Notes: generated from the letters alone by a model not told the origin. Counted from the first letter of the stretch, positions 50,654-61,434 are shown. The stretch: 64,000 nt of DNA from Klebsiella michiganensis (GCF_002925905.1 NZ_PRDB01000008.1:1-64000); one strand, 5' to 3'. Made by a program: numbers and translations.

Positions 50654-51229
50654 ATGTCATTCATTCGTCCTGCTGTTGTGCTGTTTATTCTGTTAACGCT
50701 GCTCACCGGCGGCGTCTATCCGCTGTTAACCACCGCGCTGGGACAGTGGTGGTTCCCGCAGCAGGCCAACGGCTCGCTGGTGCGGATTGACGGCGAAGTG
50801 CGCGGTTCCCGCCTTATCGGGCAGAACTTTACCGCGCCGGGCTACTTCCAGGGCCGCCCTTCCGCGACGGCGGAGATGCCGGATAACCCGCTGGCGTCCG
50901 GCGGCAGCAACCTCGCTGCCAGCAATCCGGCGCTGGACAAAGCCATCAGCGAACGGGTGCAGGCCCTGCGCGCCGCCAATCCGGACGCCAGCGCAACGGT
51001 TCCGGTGGAGCTGGTGACCGCCTCGGCGAGCGGACTGGATTACAGTCTGACGCCTGCCGCCGCTCTGTGGCAGGCGCCGCGCGTCGCCAAAGCGCGCCAG
51101 CTTAGCGTGGAGCAGGTCACGCAGTTGGTGAACGAGGCAACGCAAAAACCGTTGCTCAGTTTTCTCGGCCAACCTGTGGTAAATATACTGCAGCTGAATA
51201 TGTCGCTGGATGCCCTGAAGGATAAGTAA
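50654..51229 (+). CDS. kdpC: K(+)-transporting ATPase subunit KdpC
   Basis: A 191-residue subunit with one N-terminal membrane helix (about 8-30) and a periplasmic domain. The family segments [24 protein letters not shown] and [10 protein letters not shown] are present. It helps assembly of KdpA with KdpB. It is flanked by kdpB (10 bases) and kdpD (2 bases). Confidence 0.97.
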   Translation: MSFIRPAVVLFILLTLLTGGVYPLLTTALGQWWFPQQANGSLVRIDGEVRGSRLIGQNFTAPGYFQGRPSATAEMPDNPLASGGSNLAASNPALDKAISERVQALRAANPDASATVPVELVTASASGLDYSLTPAAALWQAPRVAKARQLSVEQVTQLVNEATQKPLLSFLGQPVVNILQLNMSLDALKDK

Positions 51230-51231
51230 AA

Positions 51232-53919
51232 ATGAGTGACGAGCCGCTGCGTCCGGACCCTGACCGCCTGCTGCAACACGCCGCCGCCCCGCATCGCGGT
51301 AAGCTAAAGATATTTTTTGGCGCCTGCGCCGGGGTCGGTAAAACCTGGGCGATGCTGGCGGAAGCGCAGCGGCTGCGCGCCCAGGGGCTGGATATTCTGA
51401 TTGGCGTGGCGGAAACCCACGGACGCAAAGAGACGGCCGCAATGCTTGAGGGGCTCAGTACCCTGCCCCAGCGCCGCCTTTCCCACCGCGGGCGCTACGT
51501 AAAGGAGTTTGACCTTGACGGCGCGCTGGCCCGTCGCCCGGCGCTGATTCTGGTCGATGAGCTGGCGCACAGCAACGCGCCCGGCTCGCGTCATCCTAAA
51601 CGCTGGCAGGACGTCGAAGAGCTGCTGGAAGCCGGCATTGACGTATTTACCACCGTTAACGTCCAGCACCTCGAGAGCCTGAACGATGTCGTCAGCGGCA
51701 TCACCGGCGTGCAGGTTCGCGAAACCGTCCCGGATCCGTTTTTCGACGCCGCCGACGATGTGGTGCTGGTGGACCTGCCCCCCGACGATCTGCGTCAGCG
51801 GCTCAATGAGGGAAAAGTCTATATCGGCGGCCAGGCCGAGCGGGCCATCGAGAACTTCTTTCGCAAGGGCAACCTCATCGCCCTGCGCGAGCTGGCGCTG
51901 CGCCGTACCGCCGATCGGGTCGATGAGCAGATGCGCGCCTGGCGCGACCGTCAGGGCCAGGAAAAAGTCTGGCATACCCGCGACGCCATTTTGCTGTGCA
52001 TCGGCCATAACACCGGCAGCGAAAAGCTGGTCCGCGCCGCCGCCCGGCTGGCGGCCCGGCTGGGGAGCGTCTGGCATGCGGTGTATGTTGAAACCCCCTC
52101 TCTGCACCGCCTGCCGGAGGCGAAACGGCGGGCGATTCTCGCCGCGCTCAGGCTGGCGCAGGAGCTGGGCGCGGAAACCGCCACCCTCGCCGATCCTTCT
52201 GAAGAGAAGGCCGTTCTCCACTACGCCCGCGAACATAATCTCGGCAAGATAGTGATTGGCCGCCAGCAGAAAAGGCGCTGGTGGGATCGCAGCGGCTTCG
52301 CCGATCGCCTGGCCCGTCACGCGCCGGATCTCGACCTGGTGGTGATCGCGCTGGATGAGAAGGCCGCCTCCCTGCCGGCGCGCGCCAGCGATAGCCGGAC
52401 GGCGATGGAAAAATGGCGTTTGCAGCTCCAGGGGTGCGTCGTCGCCATCGCCCTGTGCGCGGTTATTACCGTCGTCGCCATGCAGTGGCTGATGGCCTTT
52501 GAGGCCGCCAACCTGGTGATGCTGTACCTGCTCGGCGTGGTGATTATCGCCCTCCTGTACGGCCGCTGGCCGTCGGTGCTGGCGACGGTGATTAACGTGG
52601 TCAGCTTCGACCTGTTTTTTGTCGCGCCGCGCGGCACGCTGGCGGTTTCTGACGTGCAGTATCTGCTGACCTTTGGCGTGATGTTGACCGTCGGGCTGCT
52701 TATCGGCAACCTCACCGCCGGCGTACGCTACCAGGCGCGGGTGGCGCGCTATCGCGAACAGCGCACCCGGCATCTGTACGAAATGTCAAAAGCGCTGGCG
52801 GTGGGCCGCAGTCGTGAAGATATCGCCGCTACCAGCGAGCGGTTTATCGCCTCAACGTTTCAGGCGCGCAGCCAGCTGCTGCTGCCCGATGAAACATTAA
52901 GACTCACGCCGCTGACGCAGCCCGCGGCGGCAATCACCTGGGATGACGCGATTGCCCGCTGGAGCTTTGATAAAGGCCAACCCGCCGGCGCGGGCACCGA
53001 TACGCTTCCCGGAGTGCCCTACCAGATCCTGCCGCTGAAAAGCGCCGCCCGCACCTGGGGACTGCTGGTCGTGGAGCCGGCCAACCTGCGCCAACTGATG
53101 ATCCCCGAACAGCAGCGCCTGCTGGAAACCTTCACCCTGCTGGTCGCCAGCGCGCTGGAACGGCTGGCGCTCACCGCCAGCGAAGAGCAGGCCCGGCTGA
53201 ACAGCGAACGGGAAAGCCTGCGCAACTCTCTGCTGGCGGCGCTGTCCCACGATCTACGGACTCCGCTTACGGTGCTGTTTGGCCAGGCGGAGATCCTGAC
53301 GCTCGATCTCGCCAGCGAAGGATCGAAGCACGCGCCGCAGGCCAACGAGATACGCCAGCACGTGCTCAATACCACCCGCCTGGTGAATAATCTGCTGGAT
53401 ATGGCGCGGATCCAGTCCGGCGGCTTTAATTTGCATAAAGAGTGGCTAACCCTGGAAGAGGTCGTCGGCAGCGCGCTGCGTATGCTGGAGCCGGGGCTCG
53501 GCGGGCGGCATATTCAGCTTGCGCTGCCGGACCCGCTGCTGCTGGTTCACGTCGACGGTCCGCTTTTTGAGCGGGTACTGATTAATCTTCTGGAAAATGC
53601 GGTGAAATACGCGGGAGCACAGGCGCAAATCGGCATTACCGCAGACGTCGATCCGCACACTTTAGTGCTTGAGGTATGGGATAACGGACCGGGTATTCCC
53701 GCCGGGCAAGAACAGGCTATCTTTGATAAATTCGCTCGCGGCAATAAAGAGTCGGCGATCCCCGGCGTCGGGCTGGGGCTGGCCATTTGCCAGGCGATCG
53801 TTGAGGTGCACGGCGGGACCATTAGCGCCGCGACGCGCCCGCAGGGCGGCGCCTGCTTCCGTGTTACACTGCCGAGGGAAACGCCCCCTGAACTGGAAGA
53901 GTTAGCCGAGGAAATGTGA
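51232..53919 (+). CDS. kdpD: Two-component sensor histidine kinase KdpD
   Basis: An 895-residue sensor of K+ limitation. It has an N-terminal KdpD domain with the ATP-binding GACAGVGKT motif (about 27-35), a USP-like domain (about 250-365), four close membrane helices (about 400-500), a GAF-like region, and the kinase core with phospho-acceptor His673 (ALSHDLRTPLTVLFG) and the N and G boxes (LLENAVKYAG, DNGPGIPAG). It phosphorylates KdpE to switch on kdpFABC. Confidence 0.98.
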   Translation: MSDEPLRPDPDRLLQHAAAPHRGKLKIFFGACAGVGKTWAMLAEAQRLRAQGLDILIGVAETHGRKETAAMLEGLSTLPQRRLSHRGRYVKEFDLDGALARRPALILVDELAHSNAPGSRHPKRWQDVEELLEAGIDVFTTVNVQHLESLNDVVSGITGVQVRETVPDPFFDAADDVVLVDLPPDDLRQRLNEGKVYIGGQAERAIENFFRKGNLIALRELALRRTADRVDEQMRAWRDRQGQEKVWHTRDAILLCIGHNTGSEKLVRAAARLAARLGSVWHAVYVETPSLHRLPEAKRRAILAALRLAQELGAETATLADPSEEKAVLHYAREHNLGKIVIGRQQKRRWWDRSGFADRLARHAPDLDLVVIALDEKAASLPARASDSRTAMEKWRLQLQGCVVAIALCAVITVVAMQWLMAFEAANLVMLYLLGVVIIALLYGRWPSVLATVINVVSFDLFFVAPRGTLAVSDVQYLLTFGVMLTVGLLIGNLTAGVRYQARVARYREQRTRHLYEMSKALAVGRSREDIAATSERFIASTFQARSQLLLPDETLRLTPLTQPAAAITWDDAIARWSFDKGQPAGAGTDTLPGVPYQILPLKSAARTWGLLVVEPANLRQLMIPEQQRLLETFTLLVASALERLALTASEEQARLNSERESLRNSLLAALSHDLRTPLTVLFGQAEILTLDLASEGSKHAPQANEIRQHVLNTTRLVNNLLDMARIQSGGFNLHKEWLTLEEVVGSALRMLEPGLGGRHIQLALPDPLLLVHVDGPLFERVLINLLENAVKYAGAQAQIGITADVDPHTLVLEVWDNGPGIPAGQEQAIFDKFARGNKESAIPGVGLGLAICQAIVEVHGGTISAATRPQGGACFRVTLPRETPPELEELAEEM

Positions 53920-54593
53920 TTAACGTTCTGATCGTTGAAGACGAAAATGCTATCCGCCGCTTTCTGCGCACCGCGCTGGAAGCCGACGGCATGCGCGTAT
54001 TTGAAGCGGAGACCCTGCAGCGCGGGCTGATCGAAGCCGCGACCCGCAAGCCGGATTTAACCATTCTCGATCTTGGACTACCCGATGGTGACGGCAACGC
54101 GTTTATTCGCGAGGTTCGCCAGTGGAGCCAGATGCCGATTATCGTGCTGTCGGCGCGCACCGAGGAGCAGGACAAAATCGCCGCGCTTGACGCCGGTGCC
54201 GATGACTATCTCAGTAAACCCTTTGGTATTGGCGAGCTGCAGGCGCGGCTGAGGGTGGCGATGCGCCGCCATGCCGGCGCCCAGGCCGACGAACCGCGGG
54301 TGCGTTTTGCCGATATTGACGTTGATATCCCCGCCCGCCGCATCGTACGCGGCGATCAGGAGATCCACCTGACGCCGATTGAATTTCGCCTGCTGGCGGT
54401 ACTGCTCAATAATCCCGGCAAGGTGCTGACCCAGCGGCAGCTGCTCAATCAGGTTTGGGGGCCGAATGCGGTGGAGCACAGCCACTATCTGCGCATTTAT
54501 ATGGGGCACCTGCGGCAAAAGCTGGAGGCCGATCCGGCGCGTCCGCAGCATTTGCTGACCGAAACGGGGATCGGCTATCGGTTTATGCCCTAG
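53916..54593 (+). CDS. kdpE: Two-component response regulator KdpE
   Basis: A 225-residue OmpR-type regulator. The receiver domain has the acidic pair in VEDEN, phospho-acceptor Asp52 and Lys in YLSKPFGIGEL. The C-terminal winged helix includes LTPIEFRLLAVLL and YIRIYMGHLRQKLE-like sequence. It starts with GTG overlapping the kdpD stop by 4 bases (GTGA). It is the last gene of kdp, before a REP cluster. Confidence 0.98.
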   Translation: MINVLIVEDENAIRRFLRTALEADGMRVFEAETLQRGLIEAATRKPDLTILDLGLPDGDGNAFIREVRQWSQMPIIVLSARTEEQDKIAALDAGADDYLSKPFGIGELQARLRVAMRRHAGAQADEPRVRFADIDVDIPARRIVRGDQEIHLTPIEFRLLAVLLNNPGKVLTQRQLLNQVWGPNAVEHSHYLRIYMGHLRQKLEADPARPQHLLTETGIGYRFMP

Positions 54594-54601
54594 CCGTTGT
54601 C

Positions 54602-54812
54602 CCCGGCTCGCGCTTCGCTTAGCCGGACTACCGCCGTCGTCTGCCAGGCGGTAGCCCGGACAGGCGCGTCAAGCGCCGCCTCCGGGAAATGTGCCGGGCC
54701 TCATAAATCAACGCTGTTTCATCCCGGTGGCGCTACGCTGACCGGGCTACGTGTTCACCGTCGACTGCGGGCCGGTAGCCCGGATAAGACGTTTACGCCG
54801 CAATCCGGGAAA
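54602..54812. repeat. REP/BIME cluster between kdpE and the epimerase gene
   Basis: Three or four GC-rich palindromic units occur, such as CGGTAGCCCGGACAGGCG...CGCCTCCGGGA and GGTAGCCCGGATAAG...ATCCGGGA. They fill the space between the convergent kdpE and the pentulose operon. They belong to the same family as 22056-22557 but are not in regular tandem. Confidence 0.8.
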
Positions 54813-54821
54813 TGCAGGCGA

Positions 54822-55517
54822 TTATTGTCCGTAGTAGGCCCCTGCCCCGTGTTTACGCAAATAGTGTTTATCCAGCAACGTCGCAGAGACCGGCTGTTCG
54901 TCAATGCTCAGCTGACGGGTCCACATATTCATATAGGCAATCTCCTCCAGCACCACCGCATTATGCACCGCGTTCGCCGGATCTTTTCCCCATGCAAACG
55001 GGCCGTGGCCGTGGACCAGCGCGGCGGGCACGCTGAGCGGATCGGTATGCTGCGCGCCCAGCGTTTCAATAATCACGTGACCGGTATTGGTTTCATAATC
55101 ACCGCGGATTTCATCATCGCTGAGCGGGCGGGTACAGGGGATCGGCCCATAAAAATAGTCGGCGTGGGTGGTGCCCATCGCCAGCAGCGGCCTGCCTGAC
55201 TGCGCCCAAATCGTCGCGTGGCGCGAATGGGTGTGCACAATTCCGCCCACGCCGCTAAACGCCTTATACAGCGCCAGATGGGTCGGCGTATCCGACGAGG
55301 GCTTATAGCGCCCCTCCACCACCCTGCCGGTCGCCAGCTCCACCACCACCATATCCTCGGCCGTCATCACGGCGTATTCCACGCCGGAGGGTTTGATTAC
55401 CACCAGCCCGGCCTCGCGATCGATACCGCTGACGTTGCCCCAGGTAAAGGTCACAAGATGAAATTTCGGCAGCGCCAGATTGGCGTCAAGAACCGCCTGC
55501 TTGAGGTTATCCAACAT
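54822..55517 (-). CDS. L-ribulose-5-phosphate 4-epimerase (AraD/UlaF/SgbE family)
   Basis: A 231-residue class II aldolase-fold zinc enzyme converting L-ribulose-5-P to D-xylulose-5-P. The Zn-binding [14 protein letters not shown] motif, the phosphate-binding TWGNVS and KPSG motifs, and C-terminal [18 protein letters not shown] match AraD from memory over the full length. It is the last gene of the operon, overlaps the 3-epimerase by 11 bases and feeds the pentose phosphate pathway. Confidence 0.95.
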   Translation of the reverse strand: MLDNLKQAVLDANLALPKFHLVTFTWGNVSGIDREAGLVVIKPSGVEYAVMTAEDMVVVELATGRVVEGRYKPSSDTPTHLALYKAFSGVGGIVHTHSRHATIWAQSGRPLLAMGTTHADYFYGPIPCTRPLSDDEIRGDYETNTGHVIIETLGAQHTDPLSVPAALVHGHGPFAWGKDPANAVHNAVVLEEIAYMNMWTRQLSIDEQPVSATLLDKHYLRKHGAGAYYGQ

Positions 55518-56406
55518 ACTTCACTCCTGAATTCACAATGCCTTCATACTGAGGCGGGAGAAACGCCTGCTGGTATTTATCCGTTAGCCACGCTTTAGCG
55601 TCGGCGATTCTCTCGCTGTCCCGCCCGTCATTTTTGGCCCACATCTCAATCAGCCAGGCGCCGCGATAGTTCAGCGCCGAGAGCGTACGAAATATCTCGG
55701 TAAAATCGACGCAGCCGGTCCCGAATGGCACATCGCGGAACTGCCCCAGCGAAGCGTGCGAAACGGGCTGGGTATCCTTCAAATGAATGGCGGTGATTTT
55801 ATGAATGCCCTTCCTCAACTCTTCGGGAACATCGTTTTGCCAGGCGCTTAAGTTGCCAACGTCCGGGTAGACGCAAAACCACGGACTGCAAACCTTCCGT
55901 TCGAGATCCAGCCAGCGGGAGATATTGCTCATAAAGGCGGTATCCATAATCTCCATCGACAGCATCACCTGCGCTTTCGCCGCTTCGGCCACTGCCCAGT
56001 TGATGCCCTCGATAAAGTATTCCCGGGTCTGCGCCGAAGAGGATTCGTAATAGACGTCATAGCCTGCCAGCTGGATGTTGCGAATGCCGACGTGGCTGGC
56101 AAAATCCAGCGCATCAAGCATCAGTTCCCGCGCCTTAAGCCGGGTATCGCGATTGACGCTACCAAAGGGATGGCTGCGGTGCGCGGAGAGGCACATGCTC
56201 GGCACATCAATGCCGCTGTTAATTTTGTCGGCCACGAACGCCAGCCGCTGCCCCCGGTTCCAGCGCAGCCTGGCCTGGCGCTCGGGGCTTTCGTCAACGG
56301 AGATTTCAATAAAATCAAACGCCAGGCCCGCCGCCATTTCAAAGCGTTTCGGCCAGTCCAGCGCCGCGGGGAGCGCTTTTTCGTAGATGCCAAGTCTGGG
56401 TTTCAT
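55507..56406 (-). CDS. L-xylulose/L-ribulose-5-phosphate 3-epimerase (UlaE/SgbU-like)
   Basis: A 299-residue TIM-barrel sugar-phosphate epimerase. Family signatures are [42 protein letters not shown] and IHLKDTQP...GTGCVDF, which hold the metal-binding Glu/Asp/His/Glu set. It converts L-xylulose-5-P (3-keto-6-P-gulonate pathway branch) to L-ribulose-5-P. It overlaps the kinase by 4 bases (ATGA). Confidence 0.94.
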   Translation of the reverse strand: MKPRLGIYEKALPAALDWPKRFEMAAGLAFDFIEISVDESPERQARLRWNRGQRLAFVADKINSGIDVPSMCLSAHRSHPFGSVNRDTRLKARELMLDALDFASHVGIRNIQLAGYDVYYESSSAQTREYFIEGINWAVAEAAKAQVMLSMEIMDTAFMSNISRWLDLERKVCSPWFCVYPDVGNLSAWQNDVPEELRKGIHKITAIHLKDTQPVSHASLGQFRDVPFGTGCVDFTEIFRTLSALNYRGAWLIEMWAKNDGRDSERIADAKAWLTDKYQQAFLPPQYEGIVNSGVKYVG

Positions 56407-57881
56407 TGCGCCGCTCCCGTCGCCCTGGAGAGGCTTTGCGCGACCGCTAAGTAACGGGCGTAGCCTTCACGCAGCTGCTGATGCCTATTGCTGTCGGGTT
56501 GATAGCAGACCACCTCGGGCTGCGTGGCGGCAATCGCTTCGCTGAAGTTAGCGTAGGCGCCGCTGCCGGCCGCGGCGCACAGCGCGGCGGCTCGACAGCC
56601 CGCCTGTTCGATATCCACCACTTCCAGCGGAAGATTGGCCGCATCGGCGTACATCTGCGTCCAGCCTCTCGACTGGCTCGGCCCGCCGGTAAAGCGAATT
56701 TTTTGAATATCCCGATTGAGTTCAATAATGCGGTCCTGATGCACCAGGTGAGAAAAAACGATGCCGCGATAGATAGCCGCAATAATATCCTTTTTCGTAT
56801 GATGCCCCGCGAGGCCCACCAGCGCGCCGGGCAGATCCATCGCCAGATTGGAACCGAACAAATAGGGTAAAAAAATGAGGTTGCTGTCGGTATCTTGCGC
56901 GATCCAGCTTTCGAAATGGTCGTAGCAGCGATCATCGTCAGGGAAAAACTGCTTCACAAACCAGGAGAGATTGCTCGCCGAAGTGGGGCTGCCCTCGTGA
57001 ACGAAGTATTTGCCCGGAATGCAGTATTTCCCCCAGATGTAGGGAAAGTCGCTGGCAATAATGCTATCCGTCACCGAGGTGGCGATACTCCAGGTGCCGG
57101 CTACCGCGCTCAGGGTATCCGCCCGGTCAATCCCCGAGGAGACGGCGGAGGCCACCACGTCGAAAAAGCCGCCGAAAACCGGCGTCCCCGGGCACAAACC
57201 GCAATCCAGCGAGGCCTGCAGGGTAATGTGGCCCACGCAGTCCGTCGAGTTCACCACCGGCGCGGTTTTATCCGCCACTTCCTCAATGCCAAACAGCGCC
57301 ATCATGTCGCGGTCATAGCGGGAGGTAAACTGGTTATAAAAATTGCTGCCGGAAATATTGGTGATCTCCGCCGTCGCCTCGCCGGTCAGGCGGAAACGAA
57401 CGTAGTCGTGCACCATTAAAACGGCGTCGATCCTGTCGTAATTGGCCGGTTCATGCGCTTTCAGCCACGCCAGTAGCGACACCGGATGTCCGGTCCACAG
57501 CTGCTGCAATCCTTTTGGGTATGCCAGCTTGTCTATACCTTCGCGATACCATTTTTTGACAAACGCCAGCGCCCGGGTATCGGATGAGATAATCCCGTTG
57601 CGCACCGGCTCGCCTTTTTTGTCAATCGCGTAGAGCCCTTTGCCGTGCGAGGAGAAACCGATCCCGCCGATGCTTAGCGGCGGCACCTGGCTTTCATACA
57701 GCGCTTTTTTTATCACGCTGCAAACGGTGTCCCATAGCTCATGCATGTTCCGCTCGGTAAAGCCCGGCTGTTCGGATAATACCTGCGCATATTGCGACGC
57801 CACGTGAATCTCTTGCCCTAACTCATTATATATACCGGCTTTGGTGACCGTACCACCGATATCAACCCCGATAAAATTCAT
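56403..57881 (-). CDS. FGGY family carbohydrate kinase (L-xylulose kinase-like)
   Basis: A 492-residue FGGY kinase. It has the ATP-binding DIGGTVTKAG loop at the start, the GKGLYAIDKKG and LWTGHPVSLLAWLKAHEP segments shared with E. coli LyxK, and the C-terminal FTGGPSQSRGWTQMYAD signature. The probable reaction is L-xylulose to L-xylulose-5-P. The start at 57881 follows GAAGGGAT; an ATG 15 bases upstream has no ribosome site. The next two genes use the expected product. Confidence 0.92.
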   Translation of the reverse strand: MNFIGVDIGGTVTKAGIYNELGQEIHVASQYAQVLSEQPGFTERNMHELWDTVCSVIKKALYESQVPPLSIGGIGFSSHGKGLYAIDKKGEPVRNGIISSDTRALAFVKKWYREGIDKLAYPKGLQQLWTGHPVSLLAWLKAHEPANYDRIDAVLMVHDYVRFRLTGEATAEITNISGSNFYNQFTSRYDRDMMALFGIEEVADKTAPVVNSTDCVGHITLQASLDCGLCPGTPVFGGFFDVVASAVSSGIDRADTLSAVAGTWSIATSVTDSIIASDFPYIWGKYCIPGKYFVHEGSPTSASNLSWFVKQFFPDDDRCYDHFESWIAQDTDSNLIFLPYLFGSNLAMDLPGALVGLAGHHTKKDIIAAIYRGIVFSHLVHQDRIIELNRDIQKIRFTGGPSQSRGWTQMYADAANLPLEVVDIEQAGCRAAALCAAAGSGAYANFSEAIAATQPEVVCYQPDSNRHQQLREGYARYLAVAQSLSRATGAAQ

Positions 57882-57908
57882 ATCCCTTCGCCTCATATTT
57901 AAAATAAG

Positions 57909-58895
57909 TTAACGTCTGGCTGAGCTAATAAAGGTGGCGCCCCAAATAATAAGCCCTTTCACCACGTACTGAACGTAAGGTGAGATCCCCAGAAGGTTTA
58001 AACCATTATTCAGTACGCCGAGCATCATGGCGCCAATCAGGGTGCCGATAATCATTCCGCGGCCGCCGGCAATGGATGCCCCGCCGAGCACCACGGCGGC
58101 AATGGCATCCAGTTCAAATCCGACGCCGGCATTCGGCTGGCCGCTCATCACCCGCGAGGTGAAAATAAGACCGGCAAAACTGGCGGTAAAACCGCTGATC
58201 ACGTAAACCAGCAATTTATAATATTTCACCCGCAGACCGCTCAGGCGCGCCGCTTCTTCATTGCCACCGAGGGAATAAACATAGCGACCAAACGGCATAT
58301 GATTCAGGACGATATAAAAGATGAGATATAAAACCACCATCAGAATAATAGGCACCTGAATACCGAACAGATATTCACGGCCCCAAAAAGCGAATGAATC
58401 CGGTAAGCCGGAGATGGGGTAGCCGCCGGTATAGATCAGCGCCAACCCCTTCGCAATAATCATTGCCCCGAGGGTCACGATAATCGGCGGCATTTTACCG
58501 TAGGCGGTTAAAAAGCCGTTCAGCGCGCCAAAGGCGACGCCGGAGCACAGGCCGATAAGAATGGCTAACCACGGATCTAAACCATAGTACTTCATTAATC
58601 CCGCCATCAGGGTACCGGCCAGGGCCATGACCGCGCCGACGGAGAGGTCGATCCCGCCGGTCAGAATGGCAAAGGTCATCCCGATGGCAATGATGGCATT
58701 AATCGAGACCTGACGAGCGACGGTCGATAAGTTATCGACCGTTAAAAAGTAGTCATTAAAAATAGCCATACAGGAGAACAGGAGTACCAGACCAACAAAC
58801 GGCAGGAACGCGGGCATTTTTAATAAACCATGGAGCATCTTTTTATTTTTATCAGGAGATGCGGCGGGCGCTAATGACACGTTTTCATTACTCAT
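57909..58895 (-). CDS. Sugar ABC transporter permease (RbsC family)
   Basis: A 328-residue inner-membrane permease with about nine or ten helices. The AraH/RbsC signatures are GGIDLSVGAVMALAG and LGGASIAGGRG. It works with the ATPase and periplasmic binding protein of this operon (class II carbohydrate importer). It starts 11 bases after the ATPase gene. Confidence 0.95.
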   Translation of the reverse strand: MSNENVSLAPAASPDKNKKMLHGLLKMPAFLPFVGLVLLFSCMAIFNDYFLTVDNLSTVARQVSINAIIAIGMTFAILTGGIDLSVGAVMALAGTLMAGLMKYYGLDPWLAILIGLCSGVAFGALNGFLTAYGKMPPIIVTLGAMIIAKGLALIYTGGYPISGLPDSFAFWGREYLFGIQVPIILMVVLYLIFYIVLNHMPFGRYVYSLGGNEEAARLSGLRVKYYKLLVYVISGFTASFAGLIFTSRVMSGQPNAGVGFELDAIAAVVLGGASIAGGRGMIIGTLIGAMMLGVLNNGLNLLGISPYVQYVVKGLIIWGATFISSARR

Positions 58896-58905
58896 TTAAT
58901 ACTCC

Positions 58906-60390
58906 CTAAATAATATTACCGGCAGCGTGCAGCATAATCACAGTGGAATTGATTTGGTCGTTCTCGAGTTCGGCAACAATATTACCGTCGCGAAAAACCA
59001 TTACCCGGTCGCTAACGCCAATCACCTCTGGTAGCTCAGATGAAATCATAATTATTGAAATACCCTGGGCGGTGAGGTCGCGCATAATCTGATAGATTTC
59101 TGATTTCGCTCCGACATCAATACCGCGAGTCGGTTCGTCAAAAATAAGAATATTGACATCATGATTTAACCAACGGGAAATAACGACTTTCTGCTGGTTA
59201 CCGCCGCTCAACGTCCCCACCGCGGTCCCGGCATCCGGCGTTTTCACGCCAACGTGATTAATTAAACGCTCGGCGGTCAGGCGCTCTTCGTTATCGCGGA
59301 TAAGCGAGAACTGGCAGGCGTGTTTGTTAAGCCAGATATTATCTTTGACCGAAAAAGGCAGCACCAGTCCCTGCGTTTTGCGGCTTTCCGGCAACAGACC
59401 AATGCCCAAACGCAGAGCCCGGTCGGTGGATTTTATCGTCACCTCTTTTCCGGCCAGGCGGACGCGCTTTTTGAAGCATTTATCCGCGCCGGTCAGGGCC
59501 AGGATCGCTTCGGAACGGCCCGACCCCACCAGCCCGGCGAGGCCCAGGATCTCCCCTTTGCGCAGCGTCAGTCGATTGAGCTGGCTACTCTCGGTAAGCT
59601 GAATTTCGGCCTCCAGCAGTATCTCATCATGCGCCAGCGTCCGCCGCTCGGGATAGATATTCTCCACCTCACGGCCGACCATCATCTGGATCATCTCGGC
59701 GATATCGATATTGTCGACCTTTGCCGACCCGATATATTTGCCGTCGCGGAGAATGCTCAGGCTGTCGCAGATCTCATATATCTCCTCAAGATGGTGTGAG
59801 ATAAAGAACATCCCGACGCCTTTGGCCTTTAAATCGCGCATCACGCGGAAAAGATGCTCCGCCTCGCTCGGGGTTAAGGTCGCGGTGGGTTCATCCAGAA
59901 TGAGAATTCGCGCATCCAGCGACAGCGCTTTGGCAATTTCCACAAACTGCTGTTCGGCGACGCTGAGATGGCAAATTTGCTCATCGGGATCGAGGGTCAC
60001 GCCAAGATCTTTAAAAATGCGTAACGCCTCGCGGCGCATCGCTTTACGATCTAGCAGGCCAAAACGATTTACCTTTTCGCGATTAAGGAAAATATTCTCA
60101 TAAGCGTTCAGATAGGGAATAAGAGAAAACTCCTGAAAGATAATCCCTACGCCGCAGGCAATCGCGTCACGATAGTTATGAAAATGCTGCTGCTTACCGT
60201 CAATAAAAATATTACCGGCGTCAGGTTGATATATCCCGCAAAGGATTTTCATTAACGTCGATTTACCCGCGCCGTTTTCACCTAATAAAGCATGCACCTC
60301 CCCTCGGCCTAGGGTGATATTGACATTATCCAGCGCCTTGACCCCGGGGAAGCTTTTACTGACGTTTTTGACTTCCAGTAAGCTGGGCAT
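58906..60390 (-). CDS. Sugar ABC transporter ATP-binding protein (RbsA family)
   Basis: A 494-residue protein of two fused ABC domains. The first has Walker A GENGAGKST and Walker B LILDEPTATL; the second has the LSGGNQQKVVISRWL signature and IFDEPTRGIDVG, with the usual degenerate Walker A (GLVGSGRSE). This is the class II carbohydrate ATPase layout. The second in-frame ATG (60390) is 8 bases from a GGAG site; the first is only 2 away. Confidence 0.95.
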   Translation of the reverse strand: MPSLLEVKNVSKSFPGVKALDNVNITLGRGEVHALLGENGAGKSTLMKILCGIYQPDAGNIFIDGKQQHFHNYRDAIACGVGIIFQEFSLIPYLNAYENIFLNREKVNRFGLLDRKAMRREALRIFKDLGVTLDPDEQICHLSVAEQQFVEIAKALSLDARILILDEPTATLTPSEAEHLFRVMRDLKAKGVGMFFISHHLEEIYEICDSLSILRDGKYIGSAKVDNIDIAEMIQMMVGREVENIYPERRTLAHDEILLEAEIQLTESSQLNRLTLRKGEILGLAGLVGSGRSEAILALTGADKCFKKRVRLAGKEVTIKSTDRALRLGIGLLPESRKTQGLVLPFSVKDNIWLNKHACQFSLIRDNEERLTAERLINHVGVKTPDAGTAVGTLSGGNQQKVVISRWLNHDVNILIFDEPTRGIDVGAKSEIYQIMRDLTAQGISIIMISSELPEVIGVSDRVMVFRDGNIVAELENDQINSTVIMLHAAGNII

Positions 60391-60495
60391 AAACATCGCT
60401 CCATAATGGCTCGATAAAATAGCGAGCCATACTTTAATAAGAATCCGGCACGGCTCACCTGAATAAGCGAGAGCCGCTATGGCGTAATAATGCGA

Positions 60496-61410
60496 TTACC
60501 AGTGGAAATCTTTGGCGTTGGTTTTATCGATAAGCTTCACATCAACAGGGATCTCTTTAGGAATATTCGCCCCCCAATGTTTGGCCAGGGCAATGCCTAA
60601 ACCAATACGCAGCTGATCGCGCGGGAACTGAGCGGCGGTGGCAATAAACGGCGTATTACCTTTAGCAATTTCAGCGACCGCTTCCGGAGAACCATCAACG
60701 CTCACCAGCTTCACATCGCGCCCTGATGCCTGAATCGCCGCCAGAGCGCCGAGTGAGCCAACATCATTCACGCTAAAAATACCGTTGAGCGTCGGGTTGG
60801 ATTGCAGCATATTTTCCGTCACGCTCATGGAGGTATCGCGCTCTTGTTTACCATTCAGTTTGGTAATCACTTTAATATTGGGATGCTTTTTCATCGCATC
60901 TTCAAAGCCGCGCACGCGCTCCAGAATAGGTACCACCGGAATCCCGTCGAGAATCGCTACGTTGCCTTTATCACCTAGCGCTTTGGCTAAGTGTTCCCCG
61001 GCAATAAAGCCCGCATCATAGTTTTTTGAGCCGACAAAAGAATCGATCGGGCCATTAGCCTGAGCATCTATCGCCACCACCACCACGCCGGCTTTTTTAG
61101 CGGCCAGCACGGCGGTTTCCGCACCGACGCTATCAGCCGGGTTAATCAGCAAAATATCTATTTTCTTTTGCAGCATATCCTCAACGTCGCTAATCTGCTT
61201 GGAGACATCATGCGCCGCATCCGCTGTATAGACGGTGGCGTTAATATCTTTTGCCGACTGCTCAAGCGACTCTTTCATGGTGACGAAATATTCGTTATTC
61301 AATTCCTGGAACGACATACCGATAGTCAAAGGTTTGGCATTAACGCAGGCAACCATGCTCATCGCAAGAAGTCCTGAGAGTATTGCTTTAGTCTTAAATT
61401 TTACAGGCAT
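60496..61410 (-). CDS. Periplasmic sugar-binding protein (RbsB family)
   Basis: A 304-residue substrate-binding protein with a signal peptide (cleavage probably after VNA, near 25; a Cys at 22 makes a lipoprotein less likely but possible). It has the pentose/hexose-binding family fold, with INPADSVGAET, VVVAIDAQANG and the hinge-region SVNDVGSLGALAAI. It differs from RbsB in its ligand residues, so the ligand could be a pentitol or another polyol. It is probably the most abundant protein of the operon. Confidence 0.94.
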   Translation of the reverse strand: MPVKFKTKAILSGLLAMSMVACVNAKPLTIGMSFQELNNEYFVTMKESLEQSAKDINATVYTADAAHDVSKQISDVEDMLQKKIDILLINPADSVGAETAVLAAKKAGVVVVAIDAQANGPIDSFVGSKNYDAGFIAGEHLAKALGDKGNVAILDGIPVVPILERVRGFEDAMKKHPNIKVITKLNGKQERDTSMSVTENMLQSNPTLNGIFSVNDVGSLGALAAIQASGRDVKLVSVDGSPEAVAEIAKGNTPFIATAAQFPRDQLRIGLGIALAKHWGANIPKEIPVDVKLIDKTNAKDFHW

Positions 61411-61434
61411 TCACTATCTCCTTATTGAGTAATG